Part shown: piece after piece, positions 53,241 through 61,739 of the stretch | Layout of the letters: the number at the start of each line of letters is the position of its first letter | How positions within the stretch are numbered: the first letter of the stretch is position 1 | NCBI RefSeq assembly: GCF_900114245.1 | Contig: NZ_FOSK01000005.1 | Location: 186,001-250,000 of the forward strand | Direction: 5' to 3' | DNA: 64,000 nucleotides | Origin: Pseudovibrio ascidiaceicola | GTDB lineage: Bacteria; Pseudomonadota; Alphaproteobacteria; Rhizobiales; Stappiaceae | Program-made: the position numbers and the translations under genes | Notes under the pieces: model-generated | What the model was told of the DNA's origin: nothing | What the model saw: only the letters and a program-made list of their open reading frames with translations | Database searches by the model: none

Positions 53241-54341
53241 TTATGTAAATCGGTTTGGTGAAAGCGCTGCCAAAATCTCCTCCGGCAGTTCGCAGGGGCG
53301 ATTGAGGCAGAGATCTGCGGTGAGGCGGGAAAGAGCCGGGCTGGTTTGAATGCCATACCCACCTTGGGCGGCGAGCCAGAAGAAGCCGTCTGCATCCGGT
53401 GCAAAGCCGACGACGGGGCTGCGATCTTCAACGAAACTGCGCAAGCCTGCCCAACTGTGCTCCACGCGTGTGACGGGGAAATTGACGGCGTTTTCAAATC
53501 TGTAGAGGCCTTCGGCGAGCACCATGTCATCAACAAAGGCATCGTGCGGCTCTACAGGGTCGGCATCCACGGGAGAGACAAGCAGTTTGCCTGCTTCCGG
53601 TTTGGCGTAAAAGGGTTCTGCTGCGCCTTCAAACAAGGGCCAGTTGCTGCTGTCGACACCTTCCGGCAAAGGCAGGATTGCAGCGGTCCGGCGTTTGGGG
53701 GTGAGCCCAATTGTTTTAAGGCCTGCAAGTTCGGCAATTTTATCAGCCCAAGCTCCCGCGGCGTTGATCAGAACAGGGGCGCAAAACACGCCTTTGGGTG
53801 TGGTGACCTGCCAAAGCCCATCTTGCCGTTCAATCTGAGTGGCAGGTGCTGAGAGGATGATCTCTCCACCACGGGATTTGAAGAGGCGGGCGTAGCCCTG
53901 AAACAATCGGTCCACGTCAATGTCCAATGCGTTGGGCTCGTAAAGCGCGGAGGAGACTTTTTCCGGATCAAGGATTGGAACCATGGCGAGGGCTTCTTCA
54001 GCGCTGCGTGTCTCCAACCCCTCTGCGTCTTCCTCGTAGGTTTCCAGCAGGTCTTCCTTGCCCTCTTCCGCCAACATCAAAAGTCCTCGGCGCGTGAGCA
54101 CGGACCCCTCACAGATGCCTTGCGGGTTCATGAGCGTAGGTTCTGAAGCAGCGTTTAAGGCACGGATGACGGCATTGCCGTAGTTGCGAATGAAGATTGC
54201 GGCAGAGCGGCCTGTCGAGTGGTGGCCGATCACATCTTCCATCTCCAGCACAATGGTTTTTGCTGTCTCTGCCAGTTGAGAGGCAGCACTGATGCCAGCG
54301 ATGCCGCCGCCGATAATCAGAAAATCGCAGTGCTGTGCCAT
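53241..54341 (-). CDS. FAD-dependent oxidoreductase (DadA/glycine oxidase-like)
   Basis: 366 residues from the ATG preceded by GCGAGG. FLIIGGGIAGISAASQLAE is the flavin motif; IGHHSTGRSAAIFIRNYGN and RSPVVGFAPDADGFFWLAAQ complete the DAO-fold signatures. Single-subunit form, unlike the HcnABC-type set upstream. It oxidises a D-amino acid, sarcosine-like or related amine; the exact substrate cannot be told. The ten-mer CTGATATATC lies 30 bases upstream of the ATG, in promoter position. Confidence 0.9.
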   Translation of the reverse strand: MAQHCDFLIIGGGIAGISAASQLAETAKTIVLEMEDVIGHHSTGRSAAIFIRNYGNAVIRALNAASEPTLMNPQGICEGSVLTRRGLLMLAEEGKEDLLETYEEDAEGLETRSAEEALAMVPILDPEKVSSALYEPNALDIDVDRLFQGYARLFKSRGGEIILSAPATQIERQDGLWQVTTPKGVFCAPVLINAAGAWADKIAELAGLKTIGLTPKRRTAAILPLPEGVDSSNWPLFEGAAEPFYAKPEAGKLLVSPVDADPVEPHDAFVDDMVLAEGLYRFENAVNFPVTRVEHSWAGLRSFVEDRSPVVGFAPDADGFFWLAAQGGYGIQTSPALSRLTADLCLNRPCELPEEILAALSPNRFT

Positions 54342-55034
54342 GTCAAACCTCGCAAATATAAAAAGCAAAGCTGATATATCTAGCAAAGGGCGCGGCGATG
54401 CGAGGAAAAACCGATCTTACTCACTTTTATATTGTTCCCATAACAATGTTGGAACGTGGATTTTCACTTGGTTGAGATGGTTTTGGATATTGGTCAGCCA
54501 ATTTCAAGAGGGCAAAGAGCTGCCAAAAAATGCGAATCTCTCTGGACACAGAGTGGGAGTTGTTCTGAATTTTTGAATATTTGGTCGACCTATTGGAAGG
54601 TTTTTGGTCGAAAGGTCGGACATTATCTGAGATCGGCTGTCAATGCGCTCCAATTAGTATACTTGAATGTAAATTTCCGGAAAATATAGCATTGGATATA
54701 GCTTTAAAGTAAAGAGAGTGGTTACTGCGAAGGCTGCTCGATATAAGTTGATACTATTATTATTATTACTCAGAAAGTGCTATTAAATCACGCTTTTCAT
54801 AAAGATTATGTGACTTGCATCATCTATGGTTTGCTTTTCGGAGCGCATTCCGTGAGGCGTGACCAATTGTCAGTGCCAACACCTAGAATTGATATTTTGG
54901 TTGACCTTTTTGTGAAATTGGTCAGAAATACGGGTAAGAGATGTCGCCGGAGGGAAGATCGGCTCATTTCGATAAATCGGGAATTCCGTACCAGGCGTCT
55001 CTTGTCTGTGTACTTCAAGGGAGAATTTAGAAGA
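54342..55034. other. AT-rich divergent promoter region
   Basis: Nearly 700 bases between the FAD-oxidoreductase and dctP genes, AT-rich and without a supported gene. An open frame continues upstream of dctP from 54777 in phase but lacks any signal or ribosome site. It contains CTGATATATC at 54371. Confidence 0.45.
54371..54380. promoter_or_regulatory. CTGATATATC motif upstream of the FAD oxidoreductase
   Basis: An exact copy of the ten-mer seen at 3618-3645, 57258 and 58659, 30 bases before the oxidoreductase start, where a bound protein would overlap the promoter. Confidence 0.5.
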
Positions 55035-56018
55035 ATGTTCCGCAAGTCTCATTTTATTGGTGCTGTGCTTACATCTGCTCTTATGGTGGGCGCTACTGTT
55101 GCAGAAGCAAAGACCTTGAAGGTCAGCCATAACCTGCCGACTGACAACCCGGCACATATCTCTCTGGAGTTCATGGCAAAGCGCGTTAAAGAGCTTTCCG
55201 GCGGCGATGTTAAAATGCGCATTTTCGCCAATGCACAGCTTGGCACACAGCGTGAATCCGTTGAACTGATGCAGAACGGCCTTTTGGACATGGCTCGTTC
55301 CAACGCAGCAGAAATGGAAGCTTTTGAACCATCCTATTCCGCGTTGACCCTCCCATACATCTTTGAGAGTGAAGACCATTATTACAAAGTGTTGACCTCA
55401 GATGTTGCTGAAGACGTCTTCATGGCTTCCAAAGACAAGGGCTTTGTTGGTCTGGCCTTTATGGTAGACGGCTCCCGCTCTTTCTATGCAAACAAAGCCA
55501 TCAACAGCCCAGCTGATCTGAAGGGTATGAAGATCCGCGTGCAGCCTTCCCCGTCCGCAATCCAGATGGTTGAACTGCTCGGCGGCGCGCCAACCCCGAT
55601 CTCCTTCGGTGAGCTTTACTCTGCGCTGCAGCAGGGCGTGGTTGATGGTGCTGAAAACAACCCGCAGGCACTTGTTGATGTGCGCCACGGCGAAGTTGCA
55701 AAAGTATACTCCCGCGATGAACACACCATGATCCCAGGCGTTCTGATGATCTCCACCAAGGTTTGGGATGGTCTGGAAGCTGACAGCCAGAAAGCGCTGA
55801 AAACAGCTGCTCGTGAAATGATGGACTTCCACCGCGACCTTTACAACAAGCAGACCCTCGAAGCGATTGAAACTGCAAAAACAAAGCTCGACGTTAAGTT
55901 TGTTGAAGTTGAAAAGGGTCCGTTCATCAGCGCGGTTCTGCCAATGCACGATGCACTTTCAGAAAAGTCACCTAAACTGGCTGATCTGGTTGCACGCATC
56001 AAAGGCCTTGCGAAATAA
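55035..56018 (+). CDS. Orphan TRAP substrate-binding protein DctP
   Basis: 327 residues with a Sec signal ending TVAEA and a mature start KTLKVSHNLPTDNPAHISLE. The DctP signature with the ligand arginine (DLKGMKIRVQPSPSAIQMVE) and FGELYSALQQGVVDGAENNP is clear. TTTAGAAGA precedes the ATG. No dctQ or dctM gene is next to it; a strong terminator follows directly. It must use membrane partners encoded elsewhere. Its place beside an oxidase/RidA pair suggests an amino or organic acid ligand. Confidence 0.93.
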   Translation: MFRKSHFIGAVLTSALMVGATVAEAKTLKVSHNLPTDNPAHISLEFMAKRVKELSGGDVKMRIFANAQLGTQRESVELMQNGLLDMARSNAAEMEAFEPSYSALTLPYIFESEDHYYKVLTSDVAEDVFMASKDKGFVGLAFMVDGSRSFYANKAINSPADLKGMKIRVQPSPSAIQMVELLGGAPTPISFGELYSALQQGVVDGAENNPQALVDVRHGEVAKVYSRDEHTMIPGVLMISTKVWDGLEADSQKALKTAAREMMDFHRDLYNKQTLEAIETAKTKLDVKFVEVEKGPFISAVLPMHDALSEKSPKLADLVARIKGLAK

Positions 56019-56045
56019 GTAAAACACTCTCCGGGCAATGACCTT

Positions 56046-56075
56046 AAACCCCGCCTTCTTGGAGGCGGGGTTTTT
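56046..56075 (+). terminator. Rho-independent terminator of the orphan dctP
   Basis: AAACCCCGCC and GGCGGGGTTT pair perfectly and run into TTTTTG on the plus strand. Confidence 0.93.
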
Positions 56076-56095
56076 GTATGGAAAAGGCTGCTGTT

Positions 56096-56884
56096 TTAGT
56101 CTGGCTCAACTTTGATGCCGAGGCCCTGCAAAAGCAGATGTTGCTGGCTGGCTGAAATCAACATGCCGCGGTATCCGCGCAAGGTTGTTAAGAAGAGCGC
56201 GCCAAGGTTCGTACCTCTTAAGTCCGCATAGGTGAGATCCAGACCTTCCGTCTCTGCATCAGAGAGCGTGCTGCGCTTCAGGTCTGCATTTGTCAGGTTC
56301 GTGTTGGACAGGTTGCTGCTGGTCAGATCACAGTCGGTCAGAATGCACTCTTCTAAGTCCAGATCAGACAGGGTTGCATAGTTCAGCTGGCAGTCTGTAA
56401 ATGTTGCGCGTGTCTTCAGGGCCCGTTTGCCCGCAACCTTGCCAAAGTCACAGCCCTCCAGTGAAGCGCCCGTCAAGCGGGAGTTTTGGAAGGCAATGCA
56501 GAACATTTGCGAATAGGGGAAGGTGGTAAGGCGCAGGTCGCAGTTGTGAAACTCCACGTTGCTCAGGTCCGCATGCCGAAAGCACCCTCCTGCCCGTGTG
56601 TCGGCATAATAAAAACTGCAGTTTTCAAACTTCGCATCTCTTAGATCGCAGCTTTTGAAGGTGCTGGCCGGGAACTGGGAGTCCTTCCAGCTGCTTTCAC
56701 GAAAATCTACGGCATTGAAGTCGCAGCCGGGCTCAAAACTACAATTGAAGAACTGCGCGTCCCGCAGGTCTTTGCCTTCAAGCCATGTCGCTTCCAACTC
56801 TGCATCGATAATTGGTCTGCCAGATTCCAAAAGAGCAGAGAATGTTTCAAAGGAGAGAGCAGCGGAAATATCTGAGGATGTCAT
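56096..56884 (-). CDS. Pentapeptide-repeat protein
   Basis: 262 residues, most of them in A(D/N)LXX-type pentapeptide repeats (for example DLRDAQFFNCSFEPG, SNLSNTNLTNADLKRSTLSD, GLDLTYADLRGTNLG) that fold as a right-handed quadrilateral helix. No signal peptide. Members of this family include Qnr-like DNA mimics, but nothing here points to gyrase. The C-terminal 30 residues (TLRGYRGMLISASQQHLLLQ, GLGIKVEPD) leave the repeat pattern and are typical of the cytosolic type. Function unknown. Confidence 0.9.
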   Translation of the reverse strand: MTSSDISAALSFETFSALLESGRPIIDAELEATWLEGKDLRDAQFFNCSFEPGCDFNAVDFRESSWKDSQFPASTFKSCDLRDAKFENCSFYYADTRAGGCFRHADLSNVEFHNCDLRLTTFPYSQMFCIAFQNSRLTGASLEGCDFGKVAGKRALKTRATFTDCQLNYATLSDLDLEECILTDCDLTSSNLSNTNLTNADLKRSTLSDAETEGLDLTYADLRGTNLGALFLTTLRGYRGMLISASQQHLLLQGLGIKVEPD

Positions 56885-57366
56885 GTGAGCACCGTGATGA
56901 ACGAAGAGATACCCACTGTGCCATGTGCAGTGTGAGCGTTCAATCGGGCAGGTTCAATTAGGCAAGAAAAGACCGGCGTCGCCTTTTGAAATATGGAAGG
57001 CTAAGCCGGCTAGGCAATAATTTGCAACAATACAAGCAGCTCATTTCCCAAGCAAACGAACCACCAAACAGCAAACTTAAGGACCGAATTGCGGTTGAAG
57101 GTATGCCTTCTGTGCCAAGACTGCCTCCGAAAACCTGTGCTCCCGACGCCTCTTGTTTGCTGAGTTAAATTTACTCAGAATTTTTCGAGGTGACTTGATG
57201 CAATTGCACTAATTTTCTGCAGAAAAAGACAAAACTCTAAAATTAGCTGATAACGCTCTGATATATCTAATAAAAATATCAGATTATTTTCCTCTCCGAT
57301 ATGTCGGGTGCATGAAATTGAGGGGGCAGGATTAGGCGACTGAGGGAAATCCCTGAAGGGATTGTA
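56885..57366. other. Intergenic region with a split motif copy
   Basis: About 480 bases with no supported gene between the pentapeptide-repeat and LuxR genes. Holds the inverted motif at 57258-57282 and a weak hairpin AATCCC-TGAA-GGGATT at 57348-57363 just after the luxR stop. Confidence 0.45.
57258..57282. promoter_or_regulatory. CTGATATATC-n7-AAAATATCAG inverted motif
   Basis: The left arm is an exact copy of the ten-mer; the right arm matches its complement at eight of ten bases. Arm order is reversed relative to the site at 3618-3645. It lies about 370 bases upstream of the pentapeptide-repeat gene. Confidence 0.5.
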
Positions 57367-58512
57367 TTAGGTCTGCCACGGATAACGCGAGAGTGTCGTC
57401 ATCACCAGTCGCACGATCTCGGTTTGTGAGCCAACATCCAGCCGGCGAGACACGTTGGCGATGTGGTTTCGTGCGGTATTGTAAGAAATACCGAGTTGCT
57501 CAGCAGCGTCTCGTGTTGACGCTCCATTGGTCAGCGCCTTCACGACCTCGGTTTCTTTCGGGGTAAGATTCAGCAGGTGGCTGATCATTTTGTCTGGCAC
57601 TTCGGCAAAATCGGTCGGATCAAACACCATCAAAAGGCAGTATTTTGGTCTGGCCAAAAAATGCGAAAGATAGTCTGGAGCGTCCTTTTGAGTCTCAATA
57701 GGCTGGATGAAGACCAGTGTGTTCGGACCAAACTCATTACGGATGATAACCGGAGACGGCAGGGTATGCGTGTAAATGGACTGTCTGACCGCGCTTTCCA
57801 ATGCGCTGGCCTCATCTACTGCCTTGGCAGAGAGCCGCATGTAACGCCCTAGCTGCAAGTTGGTGTGTTTGCTCAGCAGCTTTTCTGCGCGCCCGTTCAT
57901 CACCTGCACGCTGCTGTTTTCATCAACCACGAGAGCGCTGAAGGGCATCTGCTCCAACCAGAACTTGCCTAACGCCTTGGTGGGGGCAACTGCCTCACGC
58001 ATGCGACGCTGCAAAGCCAGCTGAAAAGCATTGCGGAAATACGGCTGCAAGAACTTCACTTCCTCAAAAAGCTGGTCTTCGTCATTTTCTGAGACGGCAT
58101 AGGGAAGCGAAATGTTGATGTAGGAGCACAGACCGTTTTGACGATCGATCATTAGCGTAATGGCGCGGTCGATGTTTTGGTTGGGCTCAATGAAATTGCC
58201 AACATAATCCGCGTGAATGTCTTCCTTACGGAAATGCCGATGCGGCCGGCAGGGCTCTTCAATATCAACCCGCTTTAAAACGGAGGGTAGAGGATTCAGC
58301 TGAGCTACGGGCGCAAAACTGTCATGGAACGCCTGCCCCACATTCAAAACCTTGCGATAGTCATAGTGACGGTCTGCCAGGCTTTGCACATTGATGGCAA
58401 AGGGAAACTCTGAGTACTTTGTCTGCAGTTGCTTCAACGCATTTTCCAACGGCTCTTCATTCATGAAGGTCCGGAAGATGTCGCTGATACTTTGATCAAG
58501 GAGCGGTGTCAT
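57367..58512 (-). CDS. LuxR-type transcriptional regulator
   Basis: 381 residues. The C-terminal GerE/LuxR HTH is clear (LTPKETEVVKALTNGASTRD, AAEQLGISYNTARNHIANVS). The N-terminal 200 residues do not look like an acyl-homoserine-lactone domain; a PAS-like segment may lie near residues 195-300 (FSALVVDENSSVQVMNGRAE). The ATG at 58512 is preferred to a TTG two codons upstream. The ten-mer GATATATCAG lies 147 bases upstream, so autoregulation is possible. Target genes are unknown. Confidence 0.85.
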   Translation of the reverse strand: MTPLLDQSISDIFRTFMNEEPLENALKQLQTKYSEFPFAINVQSLADRHYDYRKVLNVGQAFHDSFAPVAQLNPLPSVLKRVDIEEPCRPHRHFRKEDIHADYVGNFIEPNQNIDRAITLMIDRQNGLCSYINISLPYAVSENDEDQLFEEVKFLQPYFRNAFQLALQRRMREAVAPTKALGKFWLEQMPFSALVVDENSSVQVMNGRAEKLLSKHTNLQLGRYMRLSAKAVDEASALESAVRQSIYTHTLPSPVIIRNEFGPNTLVFIQPIETQKDAPDYLSHFLARPKYCLLMVFDPTDFAEVPDKMISHLLNLTPKETEVVKALTNGASTRDAAEQLGISYNTARNHIANVSRRLDVGSQTEIVRLVMTTLSRYPWQT

Positions 58513-58658
58513 AATCAATGGTCTGCAATAGGGCTCGAAAGGAGTGGTACAGAGCGGTAATCAAAGATCTCTAATAAAGAAACCGCTTAAGTATTGAGCC
58601 GTCAGACGGGTTAAATCAAGTAAGTTGACCGTTTGGTCTAAAAAGAAACTGACCCTGC

Positions 58659-58668
58659 GATATATCAG
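58659..58668. promoter_or_regulatory. GATATATCAG motif upstream of luxR-type gene
   Basis: An exact copy of the ten-mer, between the LuxR-type gene start and the nnrS terminator, placed to act on the LuxR-type promoter. Confidence 0.5.
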
Positions 58669-58727
58669 CAACAGTGCATAGGTATATATGAGAATATTCT
58701 GAATAAAGATGTGTGCTTGAATACAGG

Positions 58728-58751
58728 AAAGGCCCGGAAAACCGGGCCTTT
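58728..58751 (-). terminator. Terminator of nnrS
   Basis: AAAGGCCCGG and CCGGGCCTTT are perfect ten-base arms around AAAA, seven bases beyond the nnrS stop on the minus strand. Confidence 0.85.
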
Positions 58752-58757
58752 GTGATG

Positions 58758-59972
58758 TCAGAAGATTGTATTTGGCCGGGTGACAATGCCCCAGTATCTA
58801 ATAGTAAAGAGGCCAAATGCACCGACCCAGCACAGGGCTGAAAGCCCCAGAACCATGAAATATCCCTGCGGATATAGAAGAATGCCAAATACCCGCACCG
58901 CTGCACTCATGACAATGAGATAGTAGATTGCAATCTCAACCCATGTTGGCTGGAGTGGTCTGCCGGAGTGACCCAGCGCACTGCGTGTCATCATGGCCAG
59001 CATCATACCCGCGATGGAACCAACGGTGATCGCGTGGATGGCCAGTACCTGATCCCATGGTGCATCCAGCAGGGCCCCTGCCCGCAACAACAATGCAATT
59101 GGTAGCCAAGCGTAGGAGACCGGCAGGATCCAGAGGATCGGTTTGCCCCATGTGATCTGAGGACGCCATAGGCCCATCTTCACAATGTGCAGCCCGGCGA
59201 GCACCAGCAAGCCCACCGCGCGTAGGGTTGCGGCTTCGTAGCTCATGCCAAAATAGATGTCGCTGACCAATAGCAGAACCATGCCAAGACCAATTGCATC
59301 TTCAAGGCGCTGGTTACGCACTGCGCGTTTCACGCCAAGGGCATTGTTGGTGAAGAGCGGGATAATACGGCCGCCAATGACGGTTACAAAGATCGCGAAG
59401 ACATCAACCGCCCAGAGGAACACATCGGCAGAGTCATAATTGATGAGATCCAGCGCAATGGCGTGGAACAGACCGTTTGCCACCGCCAGCACCAGCAGCA
59501 AAGCCACCGCAAAGTAGTTGCGTTTGTTTTTCGCCTGATAAAGCGGAATTGCGATGCCAAGAGCGGCAAGAGGAAGGAAGAGAAGATCAAGAATTTGCCC
59601 CAGAGACCCAAGTGGTCCGCTGCCCACAAACAAGAGCACGCGCGCCGCCAGCCATAAGGCGAGCAATCCACCCAAAACCAAGCCATTTGGAGTGCGTCGG
59701 CCCGTCCAGTTTTGAACGGCGGTGTAAAGGAAGCCGATGAGAATGGCGACCGCGAAGCCGAAGATCAACTCATGAGAGTGCCATAACACGCCTTCGAGCG
59801 GGCCGTTGATTTCGACAAACCCGATGATGGAGGCAACCCAAAGCGGAACGCTGATGGCCGCATATGCTGCACCAACAATATAGAACGGACGAAAGCCGAG
59901 GGACAAAAATGCTTCCCAGGAGAAAGCTGTGCTCGCGCTGGGAGGCTTCGGCATAGTTTGTGTTTGCTGCAT
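58758..59972 (-). CDS. nnrS: NnrS family membrane protein
   Basis: 404 residues with about twelve helices. FLSLGFRPFYIVGAAYAAIS, WHSHELIFGFAVAILIGFLY, TAVQNWTGRRTPNGLVLGGL and GGRIIPLFTNNALGVKR are hallmark NnrS segments, with conserved histidines for haem/copper. NnrS proteins relieve nitric oxide stress and are usually under NnrR/DNR control. A TTG-N8-CAA box lies 143 bases upstream. No denitrification genes are in the window, so it may serve NO defence alone. Confidence 0.93.
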   Translation of the reverse strand: MQQTQTMPKPPSASTAFSWEAFLSLGFRPFYIVGAAYAAISVPLWVASIIGFVEINGPLEGVLWHSHELIFGFAVAILIGFLYTAVQNWTGRRTPNGLVLGGLLALWLAARVLLFVGSGPLGSLGQILDLLFLPLAALGIAIPLYQAKNKRNYFAVALLLVLAVANGLFHAIALDLINYDSADVFLWAVDVFAIFVTVIGGRIIPLFTNNALGVKRAVRNQRLEDAIGLGMVLLLVSDIYFGMSYEAATLRAVGLLVLAGLHIVKMGLWRPQITWGKPILWILPVSYAWLPIALLLRAGALLDAPWDQVLAIHAITVGSIAGMMLAMMTRSALGHSGRPLQPTWVEIAIYYLIVMSAAVRVFGILLYPQGYFMVLGLSALCWVGAFGLFTIRYWGIVTRPNTIF

Positions 59973-60311
59973 GTGTCAGGTCTCGGTCGGCGAAGGATTA
60001 GCCTTCGCTCATTTTCTTATCAAGGCACAGGAAACGCATTCGACCAGAAGTGATGGAGCGATGGTCGAACTTCTCCACTTATCACCCCTTATAAACATGA
60101 AACTAATACTCATATTTGTGCAATGTCAAATAATTCTAAATTAGCCACCCAAACCGGCCTGCAAGCGAGACGTAAGGTACTGATTTCAGAGAGAGGGCGG
60201 TCGTGTGCAATCAGTTGCGGGTAAGTTGAAATGTGAGAAGTTCTGCCGGATTTTTGCCTTGTTCTGCCACGAGTCTGGCAACTTCCAGGGGCGAGACACA
60301 GGATTGATTCA
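59973..60311. other. Divergent region between nnrS and the DUF930 gene
   Basis: About 340 bases without a supported gene. Contains the FNR/NnrR-type box at 60115-60130. Confidence 0.45.
60115..60130. promoter_or_regulatory. FNR/NnrR-type box upstream of nnrS
   Basis: TTTGTGCAATGTCAAA contains TTG-N8-CAA with symmetric TTTG/CAAA ends, the general form bound by CRP/FNR-family NO and oxygen regulators. Distance to the nnrS start (143 bases) is long but possible with a leader. Confidence 0.5.
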
Positions 60312-61019
60312 TTGCACGTTTTGCAAGCAGACAGAAACAGCTATGTGATAGCAGGGTCAAACAAGACCTATACGCTGGTGTTTGCGTCCTCATTAATGGT
60401 GCACCTGTTCGCTTACTGGGTGCTGGCCATGTCACATTTGCCTCGTAGCTTTCGTGGAAGCCCGGTGAAAAGCATTGGTGTCGAACTCATTGGCACCGCT
60501 CAGTTTGAGCAACTCATCGCGCCGCCAGTTCAACAAGAGCCACCAACGGCATCTCTCTCATCTGCTCCGCCGGAAGATGCAACCCCGCAACCTTTGCCGC
60601 CACCAGTTGTGAGAGAGGAAGTCATTCAAACGCCGCAACCTGTCATTGCGCAACACTTTCAGTTGGGCCGTTTGCTGCACGCGCCTGAAAACAAGGAGCT
60701 GAAAGAGTCGCTGGTTCTGTTTGATCCATCCGATCAGCGCGAGCAGTTGTGCAATCTGGAGGTGATGGAGCAAATCCAGTTATGGGACGAGAGCTTCAAC
60801 CCGGAACGCGTGGTCGCCTTTGCCTACAAAGACCCTGTGGTGTTCGGCAACAGCGTCAGCGCAGATGGCGCAGCTTTCCGCAGCAAGGGTGACTGGTACC
60901 ACCTCACCTACAAATGCACCTACAACCCCACCACCAACCTCGTCACCGCCTTGGAGTTCCTGGCAGATGACGTCATCGCACGGTCAGAGTGGGAAGATCA
61001 TTTTCTGTTTGCTGAGTAA
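60312..61019 (+). CDS. DUF930 domain protein with N-terminal membrane anchor
   Basis: 235 residues. One helix near residues 22-40 (YTLVFASSLMVHLFAYWVLA) is followed by a Pro-rich linker (PPVQQEPPTASLSSAPPEDA; PQPLPPPVVREEV), a TonB-like layout, then a C-terminal domain with three cysteines in place (LCNLEVMEQIQLWDE; HLTYKCTYNP) matching DUF930. The predicted start is a TTG after AGGATTGATTCA; a GTG 11 codons on is an alternative. It should be anchored in the inner membrane with a periplasmic domain. Function unknown. Confidence 0.75.
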   Translation: MHVLQADRNSYVIAGSNKTYTLVFASSLMVHLFAYWVLAMSHLPRSFRGSPVKSIGVELIGTAQFEQLIAPPVQQEPPTASLSSAPPEDATPQPLPPPVVREEVIQTPQPVIAQHFQLGRLLHAPENKELKESLVLFDPSDQREQLCNLEVMEQIQLWDESFNPERVVAFAYKDPVVFGNSVSADGAAFRSKGDWYHLTYKCTYNPTTNLVTALEFLADDVIARSEWEDHFLFAE

Positions 61020-61022
61020 GGG

Positions 61023-61550
61023 TTACTTGGTGTCGCGAACGGCCCGGACGGCCAGAGAGTAACCTTGGCTGTGAAAGTCGAGGACGTAGGTGACGAAGTC
61101 CAGATAGTAGTACATCCCTTTCAGCTTCTGATCGCCAGTGGCGGACCAAAAGTCGGCGTAGTCGACAAAGGCTGGGGCTGTAAGATCTGGAAACAGGGCG
61201 TGCAGTTCCTCTTTTTCCGCGCAGGTGGAATCCAGCAGTCCGTAAAGCTCGCGGATTGTTGGCAGGCGCCAGCCTTCAGTGTTCTCGGCAAAGTGAGAGA
61301 CAGCAATGTCTTGTCCAACCTGCATTGGCTCACCGGAACAACTCTGCGTATCGCTTTGCCATGTCATGCCCTCGGCGCAACGTTTCCATTCCAGCGCATA
61401 ACCGGTTTGCTTGAGCCGAGCTCCCTCAAGAGTGAAGCGCTCTTGCAAGGCAGGTTTGTTGCTGCAATCAAGTTGAGCAGCGGCAGGAAAGGCTGACAGG
61501 AAGAGGCTGAGAGTAGCCGCTGTGGTGAGGGAGAATGGCTTTTTTGTCAT
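61023..61550 (-). CDS. DUF1566 (Lcl-like) secreted protein
   Basis: 175 residues from the ATG of MTKKPFSLTTAATLSLFLSA with a Sec signal ending PAAAQ. The C-terminal part has GWRLPTIRELYGLLDSTCAE and ADFWSATGDQKLKGMYYYLD, the typical DUF1566 pattern of C-type-lectin-like surface domains. Four or more cysteines (LDCSNK, KRCAEG, QSCSGE, STCAEK) suggest disulfides. It is convergent with the DUF930 gene, stops four bases apart. Confidence 0.82.
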   Translation of the reverse strand: MTKKPFSLTTAATLSLFLSAFPAAAQLDCSNKPALQERFTLEGARLKQTGYALEWKRCAEGMTWQSDTQSCSGEPMQVGQDIAVSHFAENTEGWRLPTIRELYGLLDSTCAEKEELHALFPDLTAPAFVDYADFWSATGDQKLKGMYYYLDFVTYVLDFHSQGYSLAVRAVRDTK

Positions 61551-61700
61551 TATAAAACATCGCAAAGTGATTTTTGAAAGATCGCGGTGCATGCTTGTTT
61601 TTATCTAGCAAATCGCAGCACGATGGCACTTCACTGACGAGAAATAGTGGTGCGTTTATGGCAGGTTGGGTAATTCCGTGATTAACCTGTGCGTTCTGCA

Positions 61701-61729
61701 AAGAAGAGCGGATTGGGGCCGCTCTTCTT
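61701..61729 (-). terminator. Terminator of the GST gene
   Basis: AAGAAGAGCGG and CCGCTCTTCTT are perfect eleven-base arms with a seven-base loop, ten bases beyond the GST stop on the minus strand. Confidence 0.85.
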
Positions 61730-61739
61730 GCTCTCGTGC

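Noticed and set aside
54777-55034. In-phase extension of the orphan dctP upstream
   Set aside because: The internal start has a proper Sec signal peptide and a ribosome site; the extension would hide the signal.
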